The notes under the pieces are model-generated. The model was not told where the DNA came from, ran no database searches, and was given only the letters and a program-made list of their open reading frames with translations. Positions 54,965 through 63,829 of a DNA stretch of 64,000 bases are shown here, in pieces (within the stretch, counting starts at the first letter, position 1; every line of letters starts with the position of its first letter). This DNA comes from Clostridia bacterium. Its GTDB lineage: Bacteria > Bacillota > Clostridia > Oscillospirales > Acutalibacteraceae. The position numbers and the translations under genes are program-made. The stretch is from contig JAUNLX010000001.1 of NCBI GenBank assembly GCA_030532035.1, positions 1 through 64,000 on the forward strand, in the 5' to 3' direction.

Positions 54965-54993
54965 ATTATATATTATCGTTAAAATAAAGTCAA
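54965..54993 (-). promoter_or_regulatory. Sigma-A promoter of the SDR gene
   Basis: On the minus strand TTGACT (54988-54993), a 17-base spacer and a perfect TATAAT (54965-54970) lie about 40 bases before the ATG. AAGGAG follows as ribosome binding site. Confidence 0.85.
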
Positions 54994-55345
54994 TTAAAAA
55001 CAGACAATCAAAAGAAGCTTATTAAAGCAGTAAAGCTACTTATTTTTTAATATAAATATAAAGTTATTATCATTATTTTTCATTTGAAAATTTTATCGAA
55101 TTTTTGAAATTATATCTTAAGATAAACTAAAAATTTAATTCAAAAAAGGAAAATCAAAAAGCAAAATAAATTTTTAAATATAGAAAATATACATTTTTTA
55201 ATATGAATATTTTAGTTTTCCACAGAATGTTTAACATTTTTGTTGTAAAATTTTTTGTTTGACAAATGTTAATAACTAAGTGAAAAATGTGCATAAACCT
55301 TGAAAATATGTTGAATTATGAACAAAACTGTAAAGCAATTCACTT
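54994..55345. other. A+T-rich intergenic stretch without recognisable gene
   Basis: Between the SDR promoter and the terminator of the citrate synthase gene I see only A+T-rich sequence. One TTTTCCACAG resembles a DnaA box with a mismatch, and TTTGACAAATGTTAATAAC is present, but there is no cluster of boxes, no ORF with a ribosome binding site and no stable hairpin. Confidence 0.6.
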
Positions 55346-55380
55346 TATATAAACAAAAGTCTCCACATTGTGAAGACTTT
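55346..55380 (-). terminator. Terminator after the citrate synthase gene
   Basis: On the minus strand AAAGTCTTCACA/TGTGGAGACTTTT forms an interrupted stem (one mismatch, 55356-55380) followed by TTTGTTTATATAAAG. Confidence 0.8.
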
Positions 55381-55407
55381 GTCTATTTGTATATTCACTT
55401 TGAATAT

Positions 55408-56775
55408 TTAACGATTTTGTAAATCAATATATTTTTTTGGCTCCTGAATTGCCATATATGCAGGTCTTATAATCTTGCTTCCTGTGGTCAATTCTTCAAT
55501 GCGATGCGCACTCCAACCTGCGATTCTTGCAATTGCAAAAAGAGGAGTATAGAGTTCTTCAGGGAGATTTAACATAGAGTAAGCAAAGCCACTGTAAAAA
55601 TCGACATTTGCACTCACGCCCTTATATATTCTTCTATTCTTAGAAATCAATTCTGCTGCGATTTCTTCGATGTTAGAATAAAATTCATATTCCTCGCTTC
55701 TGCCCTTTTCTTTAGATAAATCTTCTACAAAGCTCTTTAAGATTTTAGCTCTGGGGTCAGATTTTGTATAAATAGCATGTCCCATTCCGTAGATAAGTCC
55801 GCTCTTATCATAAGCTTCCTTATTTAGAATTTTTTGAAGATAATTTGCAATTTCTTCCTTATCAGACCAGTCTTTTACTTCTTTCTTTATCTCATTAAAC
55901 ATACCAACAACTCTGATATTTGCACCACCATGTTTCGGCCCCTTAAGTGAGCCAATTGCAGCAGAAATTGCAGAATATGTATCTGTTGCTGAAGAAGTTA
56001 CAACTCTTGTTGTGAAAGTAGAGTTATTTCCTCCACCATGTTCCGCATGTAAAATCAAGCAAAGGTCGAGCACTCTCGCTTCAAGCTCTGTGAATTTACT
56101 GTCTTCTCGAAGCATATATAAAATATTTTCAGCAGTTGAAAATTCTTCTCTGGGCTGATGAATAAAGAAATTTTCATTTTCATAATAATATTTATATGTT
56201 TGATAAGAATATACAGCAAGCATTGGGAAAAGCGCAATCAGTTCAAGACACTGTCTGAGCACATTTTCAATCTGTATGTTGTCTGGGTCCTCATCATAAA
56301 CATATAGAGTCAACACGCTACGAGCGAGCGTATTCATCATATCCTTACTGGGAGCTTTCATTATTATGTCTCTAACAAAATTATTTGGAAGAGTTCTAAA
56401 AGTTGAAAAAATCTCAAGAAATTCTTTGAATTCCTCTTTATTCGGCAATTCTCCAAAGAGCAAAAGATATGCAATTTCTTCAAATCCAAAATGTTTTTGC
56501 TCAAATTGTCCTTTTATAAGATCTTCAATTGCATAACCTCTATATCTTAAAATACCGTCAATCGGAATTTCTTTTCCGTCAATTATTTTTTTAGAAGTTA
56601 CTTCTGAAATATCAGTTAATCCAGTAAGAACACCACGACCTTGCAAATCTCGAAGTCCCCTTTTGACATCATATTTCTGATAGAGAACCGGGTCAAAAGA
56701 ATTATTCTTTATGCAATCGGCCGCCCATTTTTTTAAATTTGCGTCGTAATTGTACATTTTGTTTTCTTTAGCCAT
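55408..56775 (-). CDS. gltA: Citrate synthase
   Basis: Citrate synthase condenses oxaloacetate and acetyl-CoA, feeding 2-oxoglutarate and glutamate synthesis. The 455-residue protein has the conserved catalytic segments LHAEHGGGNNSTFTTRVV, GSLKGPKHGGAN and YGMGHAIYTKSDPRAKIL, and the C-terminal RIAGWSAHRIEEL. An N-terminal segment of about 40 residues precedes the core (GLTDISEVTSKKIIDG). AAAGGA precedes the ATG. hisF lies 12 bases upstream, so they share a transcript. Aconitase and isocitrate dehydrogenase are not in the window. Confidence 0.95.
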   Translation of the reverse strand: MAKENKMYNYDANLKKWAADCIKNNSFDPVLYQKYDVKRGLRDLQGRGVLTGLTDISEVTSKKIIDGKEIPIDGILRYRGYAIEDLIKGQFEQKHFGFEEIAYLLLFGELPNKEEFKEFLEIFSTFRTLPNNFVRDIIMKAPSKDMMNTLARSVLTLYVYDEDPDNIQIENVLRQCLELIALFPMLAVYSYQTYKYYYENENFFIHQPREEFSTAENILYMLREDSKFTELEARVLDLCLILHAEHGGGNNSTFTTRVVTSSATDTYSAISAAIGSLKGPKHGGANIRVVGMFNEIKKEVKDWSDKEEIANYLQKILNKEAYDKSGLIYGMGHAIYTKSDPRAKILKSFVEDLSKEKGRSEEYEFYSNIEEIAAELISKNRRIYKGVSANVDFYSGFAYSMLNLPEELYTPLFAIARIAGWSAHRIEELTTGSKIIRPAYMAIQEPKKYIDLQNR

Positions 56776-56787
56776 TTTCTGTCCTTT

Positions 56788-57540
56788 CTATAAATTAACG
56801 CCTATACCATTTTCTTTCAAATATAACTTTAATTCTCTAATATTTATCTCTCCAAAATGAAATACGGAAGCCGCAAGAGCAGATTCAGCTTTAGTTTTCT
56901 GAAAAACTTTCAAAAAATCTTCCTTTTTTCCGGCGCCACCTGAGGCAATTACTGGAATAGAAACTGTATCTGCAACAAGCTTTGTAACAGCAATATCATA
57001 TCCATCTTTTTTGCCGTCATCTGAAATAGAAGTTAAAAGAATACTTCCTGCTCCAAGAGATTCAACTTCTTTGGCCCATTTTGTCACTTCAAGTCCAGTG
57101 GATATTTGTCCGCCATGTGTAAAAACTTCATAAAAGGTTCCATTGTACTGCACATCTATGGCAGAACAGATTGCTTTTTTTCCAAATTTCTCTGCAGCTT
57201 CTTTTAACAGAGAGGGATTTTCAATTGCAGGTGAATTTATTCCAACTGAAGTTGCACCCGCTTTTAAAGTTTTTTCAATTTGAGTAATGGAAGAAATTCC
57301 TCCACCCACTGTTATAGGTATATTTATTTTTGTAGTTACTTCGCTCAATTTTTCAAGCAACTCATTTGACCGTGAGTCAGTGGTCGCAGTTATATCTAAC
57401 ATAACAAGTTCATCTGCACCCTCTCTTGCGTATCTACAAGCGTTTTCAACTATGTCTCCTGCATCTATTAAATCAATAAAATTTATTCCCTTTGTTACAC
57501 GATTATTTTTTATATCTAAACAGGGTATTATTTTTTTCAT
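56788..57540 (-). CDS. hisF: Imidazole glycerol phosphate synthase cyclase subunit HisF
   Basis: HisF uses ammonia, normally from HisH, to make imidazole glycerol phosphate and AICAR in histidine synthesis. The 250-residue (beta-alpha)8 barrel has [15 protein letters not shown] with the first catalytic Asp, [19 protein letters not shown] with the second Asp, [24 protein letters not shown] and [12 protein letters not shown]. No hisH, hisA or other his genes are nearby; its only operon partner is citrate synthase. A recruited HisF-like amidotransferase role is an alternative, but residues look fully HisF-like. TAGGAG precedes the ATG. Confidence 0.88.
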   Translation of the reverse strand: MKKIIPCLDIKNNRVTKGINFIDLIDAGDIVENACRYAREGADELVMLDITATTDSRSNELLEKLSEVTTKINIPITVGGGISSITQIEKTLKAGATSVGINSPAIENPSLLKEAAEKFGKKAICSAIDVQYNGTFYEVFTHGGQISTGLEVTKWAKEVESLGAGSILLTSISDDGKKDGYDIAVTKLVADTVSIPVIASGGAGKKEDFLKVFQKTKAESALAASVFHFGEINIRELKLYLKENGIGVNL

Positions 57541-57581
57541 AAATTCTCCTATTTTACGAATTTAGAATTTGACAGGTTTTT

Positions 57582-57610
57582 ATTTTACCACACTAAAGCG
57601 TTATAGACAA
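57582..57610 (-). promoter_or_regulatory. Sigma-A promoter of hisF-gltA
   Basis: On the minus strand TTGTCT (57605-57610), a 17-base spacer and TAAAAT (57582-57587) lie about 40 bases upstream of hisF. Confidence 0.75.
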
Positions 57611-57708
57611 GATTTTACATTATTTATGTTAATTATTTCTCTGTAATTGACGAGAAACACGAATTTAATTTGTATTTTTCTGTATTTTTTGCAATTAATT
57701 TGTATTTA

Positions 57709-57752
57709 AAATAAACAAAAAACTTCGCAACTTTCATTGAAAGTTGCGAAGT
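57709..57752 (-). terminator. Terminator after the surface-protein gene
   Basis: On the minus strand a near-perfect 15-base stem, ACTTCGCAACTTTCA with TGAAAGTTGCGAAGT (57738-57752 and 57722-57736), is followed by TTTTTGTTTATTTT. It is among the strongest hairpins in the window. Confidence 0.92.
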
Positions 57753-57784
57753 AAATATTTTATATAACAAAAGTTATATTGATA

Positions 57785-59082
57785 TTAATTTTTTTGCTTT
57801 CTATTTACAGAATTCACAGCAAACAATCCGATAAAAGCTGTTGTAACAATTGCAATTACACTCAGAGTTTCGTATGAAGTTTGAGGATTCTTTTTATTTT
57901 GGTCCGGTTTTTTATCAACTGGTTTTTCTGGTTTCTTACCCACAACTGTATTGCCTTTGTCGTCTACATAAGTTTCTTCATCTTTAGAAATAAGTTTTTC
58001 ATCTGGAGTAGATGAGAAACTACCACCAGTGATTGCGCCTTCATTTTTTTCATCGAAATCATCGGTTGTCTTAATGGCACCTTTTTCACCTTGGAAAGTA
58101 CCACCTGAAATCTTAATTCTTGCTTTAGAAGATGGTTTATTCTGAGTATCATTATTATCAGTTATGATTTCTTCTATGGCATATCCTGAAACTCCAACTA
58201 TTGTAGGATTTCCACTTATATTAACTTGCATACTATCTGCATAAGCTTTATGAGAATCTAAAATGATAGCATTTCCGTCTCCACCGTCTACACCACCGCC
58301 ATCTGCAACAGGAGCTTTATAAGTTTCTGCAGTTGATTTAATAGTTCCTCCGTTAATATTTAATATTCCAGATTTCATATAAATTCCAACTTGACCGCCT
58401 TCAATTGTTGCTCCATCAGCAATATTCCATTCTGCATATCCTGCAGCATAAATAGCAATTACTTTAGATTTTGCAACTGAACCTGCGTGGAAATTTATAA
58501 TTGGATAGTTAGTTTTATCTTGAATATTGCCATTTGTAGTAATGGAAAAAGCATTATCAGAAACAAGTTTTCCATATATATCTACAGTAACATCATGCGT
58601 CTTATTTTCTTGGCCAAAAATACCGATAGCGGCAGCATTTCCTTCTACGGTAACATTCTTACCTATTGTAGAGACACTTTATCTTCCTCTTTCGCTGGTA
58701 TTCCCATAACGCTGATTGCTACGCCATTTGCATGCGTAGATTTTATTGTTCCAGTTCCAGTAAAAGAAGCTGAAGCCTTAGAACCAACCATCACAGGATA
58801 GGCTACATCAGAAGTGATATTGTGACCATTTAAATCAATTTCTACATTCGCATTTTTATGAAATCCAAGAAAATTTGTAATTGTAATATCGTTATCTAAA
58901 ACAATTTTACTCGTATTACCTTCATTTGCATTCGCCGCTGCCGCTAACAACCCCGCTTCGTCAGCTACATTTTCAGTTGCACCAGATGCAAAAGAATAAA
59001 TAGGTAAAAAAGCCATAACAACAGCAATTACTACTATCATACCGATAAATTTTTTCAGCCAATTATTTTTTCTATTCACCAT
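57785..59082 (-). pseudogene. Frameshifted cell-wall-anchored surface protein with beta-helix-like repeats
   Basis: The reading frame starts at 59082 (GAGGAG just upstream) with a signal peptide (basic start, then IGMIVVIAVVMAFLPIYSFA). It runs through beta-solenoid-like repeats (IDLNGHNITSD, FTGTGTIKS) and stops at a TAG at 58663-58665. The same kind of sequence continues without interruption in the -1 frame (TIGKNVTVEGNAAAIG and IEGGQVGIYMKSGILNINGG) to 57785. Span length 1298 is one base short of a multiple of three, which fits a one-base deletion. The C-terminus has NPQTS, a hydrophobic helix and RKQKN, a sortase-type anchor. Intact, it would be about 432 residues. Confidence 0.8.
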
Positions 59083-59136
59083 AAAATCTCCTCTATTCTC
59101 TTTTTATCACACATTTGGTCTTTTCGTACATAATTG

Positions 59137-59165
59137 ATAGCAGTATGAGTTTAACACTTTAGCAA
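59137..59165 (-). promoter_or_regulatory. Possible promoter of the surface-protein gene
   Basis: On the minus strand TTGCTA (59160-59165), a 17-base spacer and TGCTAT (59137-59142) lie about 55 bases upstream of the start codon. The -10 is a weak match. Confidence 0.45.
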
Positions 59166-59270
59166 ATTTTTGGCAAATTTTTCTTTAAAAAACTTTTTTA
59201 TTAATTTTAAGATTTTCCAAAATCACATCATAAATATTTTTTCATTTTTAATACAGATTATTGGTAAAAT

Positions 59271-59303
59271 CAAAAAATTCCCTCTGCTAATTAGCAGAGG
59301 GAA
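59271..59303 (-). terminator. Terminator after the lipase pair
   Basis: A perfect inverted repeat, TTCCCTCTGCTAA/TTAGCAGAGGGAA (59278-59303), is followed on the minus strand by TTTTTTGATTTT. Confidence 0.9.
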
Positions 59304-59354
59304 AATATCATTTTAAATATTATAAAAGTTTTTAGTTTTTTGAGTTGAAATAAT

Positions 59355-60545
59355 TTAATCTAATTGGCAAATTCTTCTGAAGTGGTCTGAATAAATTTTC
59401 AAAACTTCAGCCGGTTTTGCAACTGGAATAAGTCCACCAACTACTTGTAAATGGTCCATAGTTAAAACATCCATTAAATGCCAAACTCCAGGTTTTACTT
59501 TTTGATTTGTCGATATTATATCGTGATAATCTACAGCTGGCTCATTTGGAGGATTTAATTCGGAGATAGTATTTACCATACCATCATTCATAAGCCACTT
59601 TTCGTCTATTTGAACTTCACCAGGTTGATTTTTTTGCAATGCTCCAATTATTCTTGCAACAGGTCTAAAGGGAATTAAAGTTGTATTTAGCGGAACTTCT
59701 CTTCTCTTTTTAGTAATCATAGATTGCTTTGTTGTAGAACATGCTATTGCAAAATAATATACATTTTTACAGCATTCTGACCACTCATTTTGCTCTTGAG
59801 CACCCTCTATGGAACAATCGTAAATGGCATTGTCTTTACAGCATCCAACTTCAGCACATTTTTTCAAATTACGATTAACCTTTTGAATTTCCTGATTTGA
59901 AGCCTTTGATGATAATCCAAATTGATCCATGTTAAGGTCTTGTACTTTCTGTACAAAAGTTCCACTTCCCATATGATAAGCAGAAATCATCGCTGTGGCA
60001 AAAGCTCCTGTAAATCCTTTAAATAATCTCAAAAGACTTGTGCCACGATTAGCTCCTGCAATAGAAGTGAAGCTATGAACCAATTCGCTGTTGCCACCTT
60101 TAAAAAGTGGACTCAGTTCATCTTCCGGAGTTACTGCTCTTTCTTCTTCGCTTCCCTTTGCAAGCAAGGTTATAAAAAGTCTGCCAACATTTGAGCCAAA
60201 AGAATGTCCTATTATATTAATTTTATTTTTTTCATCCCATTTTTCTATTAGGGGCTTATCATAAGTTCTACCGTATCTTTCATGGCCATATTTTTCACTG
60301 TGAGCTTTTCCATAATCTACTCTTGTGCCAGTAAGTTGTGCATAAGTCTGACAAGCACGATCCCAAGCAGATGAATAACCGCCACCAGATGGAGAATGTG
60401 TTTCAAATCCCAAGCAATTTAAATGAGTTAAAATATCGCAACTGAGCATTCCCCAATATGGAACAATTTTATTTAAAAGTTCGTCTTCACCGAATCCTGT
60501 TGCACCATGCAACATTATGAATGGATAATTTGTTTTTAATTTCAT
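59355..60545 (-). CDS. Lipase of the staphylococcal/Geobacillus type (family I.5-like), second copy
   Basis: The roughly 396-residue alpha/beta hydrolase has the nucleophile elbow GHSFG (Ser115). It has the family I.5 block SAWDRACQTYAQLTGTRVDYG followed by KAHSEKYGHERYGRTY, with Asp62, His82 and His88 matching the zinc ligands known in Geobacillus lipases. The triad partners are the Asp of NDGMVNT and the His of DHLQVVG. There is no signal peptide: the lipase domain begins at residue 1 (MKLKTNYPFIMLHG), so a cytoplasmic location is predicted. ATG 60545 has GAGG six bases upstream (60548 is possible). It lies nine bases after its paralogue. The physiological ester is unknown. Confidence 0.85.
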   Translation of the reverse strand: MKLKTNYPFIMLHGATGFGEDELLNKIVPYWGMLSCDILTHLNCLGFETHSPSGGGYSSAWDRACQTYAQLTGTRVDYGKAHSEKYGHERYGRTYDKPLIEKWDEKNKINIIGHSFGSNVGRLFITLLAKGSEEERAVTPEDELSPLFKGGNSELVHSFTSIAGANRGTSLLRLFKGFTGAFATAMISAYHMGSGTFVQKVQDLNMDQFGLSSKASNQEIQKVNRNLKKCAEVGCCKDNAIYDCSIEGAQEQNEWSECCKNVYYFAIACSTTKQSMITKKRREVPLNTTLIPFRPVARIIGALQKNQPGEVQIDEKWLMNDGMVNTISELNPPNEPAVDYHDIISTNQKVKPGVWHLMDVLTMDHLQVVGGLIPVAKPAEVLKIYSDHFRRICQLD

Positions 60546-60553
60546 CATAAACC

Positions 60554-61744
60554 TCACTTTAATCCTATTTGCGCTACCATACGGCAATAATTAAAAAACA
60601 TATCTCTAAGTTTTCCGAATCCCACTGGTGGCATAAAAGAACCCACAGCTTGAAGATGATCATAGCTAATCGGATCCATCACATGCCAGATACCAGGTTT
60701 TATTTTGTCAATATCGTGAAAATCAACAGATGGTTCAGTCTCGGGAGCTGTTGAAGCTGCAGTATTGACAAGTCCGTCATTTGGGGCAAATTTCTGTTCT
60801 ATATATTTGCCATTTGAAGCCGTTGTTTCAATATGTGAACCTATTGCCATAGAAATGGGTTTCCATACAAAAGACATTTTCATCATTGGCACATAGGAGC
60901 CTTTTTTTGAAAATCTATTTGGTTTGGAACAGTTTGATGGATAAGAAAAATAATAAATTTTTGGATTAATAGACAAAGATTCATTTATTTTTTGCATACC
61001 TTCCATGGTTAAATCATAGAAAACATTATCTTCGCTCTCACTTACCTGTAAAGCTTTATTCAGATCAATAGTAGCCTTTTTCATATTGCCCTTATCATCA
61101 TGTGCCATTATTTCGAATTGATCGGCATTCATATCCCACATTTTTTGTAAAAGTCTGCCAGATTCTAAATTTGCAAGACCGAAAGTAGCTTTTCTTAGTA
61201 TATTATAAAATTTAGGCACAGCTTCACTTATGGTAACTTCTCCTTGACAGCCACAAAGACTTGTTATGGAGTAAATATAATCATCTTTCCCACCCTCAAA
61301 TAAGGGACTGAGTTCTTCTTTGGGAGTAACTTTTCGCTCTTCTTCGCTTCCATTTCTCAAAAGATTTTCAAGCATTCTTATCGTCGGCGCTCCAAATGAA
61401 TGACCTAAAAGATTTATTTTATTTTCACTGTCCCATTTTTCAAAAAGTGGTTTAGTATATGTTCTACCATATCTCTCATGGCCATATTTTTCACTGTGAG
61501 CCTTTCCGAAATCAGTTCTTGTGCCAGTGATCATAGCGTAAAGCTGACAAGCTTTATCCCAAGCAGAACCGAGACCGCCTAAAGATGGATTTTTTATATT
61601 AAATCCATAATATTCAAGATATCTGATTAAATCTCCGCTCAGCATACCCCAATAAGGCATAAAGTACTCGTTTAAATAGTCACCTTCTCCGAATCCAAAC
61701 ATTCCATGTATAAAAAGAAACGGATAGTCTGTAGTTTTTTTCAT
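60554..61744 (-). CDS. Lipase of the staphylococcal/Geobacillus type (family I.5-like), first copy
   Basis: This 396-residue paralogue of the next gene has the same layout. The nucleophile is in GHSFG (Ser116), the zinc-site residues Asp63, His83 and His89 are in SAWDKACQLYA and KAHSEKYGHERYGRTY, the acid is in NDGLVNT (near 322) and the His in DHLQAVG (near 363). It also lacks a signal peptide. The two proteins agree closely in the N-terminal half and at the active site and diverge in the 180-290 region, which corresponds to the lid, suggesting different substrates. ATG 61744 has AGAGAGG nine bases upstream. Confidence 0.85.
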   Translation of the reverse strand: MKKTTDYPFLFIHGMFGFGEGDYLNEYFMPYWGMLSGDLIRYLEYYGFNIKNPSLGGLGSAWDKACQLYAMITGTRTDFGKAHSEKYGHERYGRTYTKPLFEKWDSENKINLLGHSFGAPTIRMLENLLRNGSEEERKVTPKEELSPLFEGGKDDYIYSITSLCGCQGEVTISEAVPKFYNILRKATFGLANLESGRLLQKMWDMNADQFEIMAHDDKGNMKKATIDLNKALQVSESEDNVFYDLTMEGMQKINESLSINPKIYYFSYPSNCSKPNRFSKKGSYVPMMKMSFVWKPISMAIGSHIETTASNGKYIEQKFAPNDGLVNTAASTAPETEPSVDFHDIDKIKPGIWHVMDPISYDHLQAVGSFMPPVGFGKLRDMFFNYCRMVAQIGLK

Positions 61745-61797
61745 GTGCACCAACCTCTCTAAAAGAATTGTTAATATTATGTTCCTTTTTTATCTAC

Positions 61798-61841
61798 TTA
61801 ATGTAAACCAACCATTAACTATATATTAATAAGATATAGTT
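61798..61841. promoter_or_regulatory. Two inverted repeats upstream of the lipase genes (candidate operator)
   Basis: TTAATG and CATTAA (61798-61803 and 61813-61818) form one inverted repeat. AACTATAT and ATATAGTT (61817-61824 and 61834-61841) form a second, perfect eight-base one with a nine-base spacer. Neither is followed by a T-run, so they look like protein-binding sites and not terminators. No clear promoter could be assigned to the lipase genes. Confidence 0.4.
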
Positions 61842-61945
61842 TCGAAATGAATTTTTCTGAAGATTTAACCGACTACATTTCAACTTCATCAACTAAAAAT
61901 ATATTGTAAAATTTCTCAGCAAATTTTTAGTTATTTAACCTAAAA

Positions 61946-61982
61946 TTTATAAAAAAAGAGGAAGCTTTTTAGCTTCCTCTTT
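61946..61982 (-). terminator. Terminator after the Na/Pi cotransporter gene
   Basis: A perfect 12-base stem AAAGAGGAAGCT/AGCTTCCTCTTT (61955-61966 and 61971-61982) with a four-base loop is followed on the minus strand by TTTTATAAATTTT. Confidence 0.9.
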
Positions 61983-61994
61983 TGATAAATCAAA

Positions 61995-63755
61995 TTAAAT
62001 TGCATAATCTATCTTGAATTGATTATATGTATCAATGAAATTTTCATTTTCGCTGTGTTTAATTTTGTAGAGTGATTCATGTGTATCATAATTATCAGAA
62101 TTTATCTGAATAACAGCAATTGCTATATTAGAACAATGATCGGAAATTCTCTCTAAATTATTTAATATATCCAAGAAAATAAAACCAAGTTCTATTGTGC
62201 AAGTGCCATTTCTAAGCCTCTTTATATGGCGAGTTTTTATGGTGGCTATTAGACCGTCGATAACTTGTTCTAAAGGCTCAATTTTTCTTGCTGTTTCGAG
62301 ATTGTAATCAGCAAAAGATTCGACCGTCATATTGACTATCTGTTCAACTGCATTTTTTGCCACTTCAAGTTCTCTTTGGGCAGCCTTTGAAAAGAAAATC
62401 TTTTTGTTATTCAGTTCAACCGCATTTTTTGTCAAATTCAAAGCATGATCACTCATTCGCTCAAAATTACCAATTGCATGCAACATTATACTCGATAAAT
62501 GACTGTCTTTTTCGGCAAGTTCTTGTTTTGTAATTTGAACTAAAAAAGTGCCTATCTCATCTTCGTACTGATCGATTCTTTCCTCTGTTTTAGATATTTT
62601 GTCAATCAACTCTTCGCTGTAATCATTGAATAATAACATTGCGTCTGAAACATTTTCTTTTACTAACAAAGCCATATTGTCATTTGTCTTTTTACATTGA
62701 CTTACTGCCAATGACGGATAAGCAAGCCACTTGGTATCAAGCAAAACAAAGTCTTTATCTGCTTTTTTGAAATCAATTGAATCATCTTTGATAGTGAGTT
62801 TCGCAAGTTTTTGCAACACCTTAGTAAAGGGCAAGAATACAACAGTTGTAAAGATGTTGAAGATACTGTGCATTAATGCGATATGATATGGTTCTACCTG
62901 CATATTATAGAAAGAAAATTTGAGAATTGAATTGAGAGAATAGAAGAGTATCATAAATAGAACGCTTCCAAACAAGTTAAAATAGAGGTGAACTATAGCT
63001 ACCCTTTTCGCATTTTTACTTGTTCCTATACTTGAGAGCAAAGCAGTTACGCAGGTACCTATATTTTGTCCTAAAATAATCGCCATTGCAGATGAAAAAG
63101 GAAGCGGAACAGATAGCGAAAGGGCCTGTAATATACCAACAGAAGCACTCGAACTCTGAATAACTCCCGTTACTATAAATCCTGCCAAAATTCCAAAAAT
63201 GGGATTTTGAAAATAAGTTAGAATTTCTATAAATTTATCATTGTGGGCAAGCGGAGACATTGCCGATGTCATAGTTGCCATACCGAACATCAGTATGGTA
63301 AATCCCATAAAAATAGAGCCAATATTTTTTCTCTTTGCATTTTTTGAGAACAAAACTAATATTACGCCTATGGCGGCTAAAATCGGAGTAAAATGATCTG
63401 GTTTAAGCATCTGAACGAAAATATTATCGCCCTTTATGCCACCTAAGGATAAAAACCAACCGGTTATCGTTGTTCCGATATTTGCTCCCATGATGACTGA
63501 AATGGCCTGCGAAAGTTGCATTAAACCCGCATTTACAAATCCAACCATCATAACCGTTGTTGCAGAAGAAGATTGAATAATTCCTGTCACAAGAGCGCCA
63601 AGCAGAACACCTTTAACAGGGTTGTTAGTCAACTTTCTAAGAATTGATTTTAATTTATCACTTGAACCATGTTCAAGCATTTCACCCATATAGTGCATTC
63701 CAAAAAGGAATAAACCTAAGCCACCTATAAATTCTAAAAAATGCAATAAATTCAT
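61995..63755 (-). CDS. Na+/phosphate cotransporter (NptA/PNaS family) with PhoU-like C-terminal domain
   Basis: The 586-residue membrane protein has two inverted-repeat transport units marked by the QSSS motifs GIIQSSSATTVMMVGFVNAG and GVIQSSSASVGILQALS. About eight hydrophobic segments lie before residue 330. The remainder is helical and PhoU-like (IGNFERMSDHALNLTKNAV and LNNLERISDHCSNIAIAV). It would import or export phosphate with sodium, with the PhoU-like part sensing or coupling to phosphate state. GGGAG lies seven bases before the ATG. A hairpin separates it from the gene at the window end. Confidence 0.93.
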   Translation of the reverse strand: MNLLHFLEFIGGLGLFLFGMHYMGEMLEHGSSDKLKSILRKLTNNPVKGVLLGALVTGIIQSSSATTVMMVGFVNAGLMQLSQAISVIMGANIGTTITGWFLSLGGIKGDNIFVQMLKPDHFTPILAAIGVILVLFSKNAKRKNIGSIFMGFTILMFGMATMTSAMSPLAHNDKFIEILTYFQNPIFGILAGFIVTGVIQSSSASVGILQALSLSVPLPFSSAMAIILGQNIGTCVTALLSSIGTSKNAKRVAIVHLYFNLFGSVLFMILFYSLNSILKFSFYNMQVEPYHIALMHSIFNIFTTVVFLPFTKVLQKLAKLTIKDDSIDFKKADKDFVLLDTKWLAYPSLAVSQCKKTNDNMALLVKENVSDAMLLFNDYSEELIDKISKTEERIDQYEDEIGTFLVQITKQELAEKDSHLSSIMLHAIGNFERMSDHALNLTKNAVELNNKKIFFSKAAQRELEVAKNAVEQIVNMTVESFADYNLETARKIEPLEQVIDGLIATIKTRHIKRLRNGTCTIELGFIFLDILNNLERISDHCSNIAIAVIQINSDNYDTHESLYKIKHSENENFIDTYNQFKIDYAI

Positions 63756-63780
63756 TTATCGACTCCCAATAAAATTCATG

Positions 63781-63818
63781 AAAAAGCGGCACGATCTAAG
63801 AAACAGTTCGTGTCCGCT
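63781..63818 (-). terminator. Terminator after the nucleotide-sugar dehydrogenase gene
   Basis: On the minus strand AGCGGACACGA pairs with TCGTGCCGCT (one bulged base) across a 13-base loop and is followed by TTTTTC. It lies 11 bases after the stop codon at 63830. Confidence 0.7.
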
Positions 63819-63829
63819 CCATAAAAGTC

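Noticed and set aside
55000-55345. Possible replication origin in the longest intergenic stretch
   Set aside because: Only one imperfect DnaA-box-like TTTTCCACA is visible. There is no cluster of boxes, and no dnaA, dnaN or rpmH nearby.
58640-58700. Programmed -1 ribosomal frameshift in the surface-protein gene
   Set aside because: No slippery heptamer of the X XXY YYZ type and no strong downstream hairpin lies in the permitted window. A one-base deletion explains the data better.
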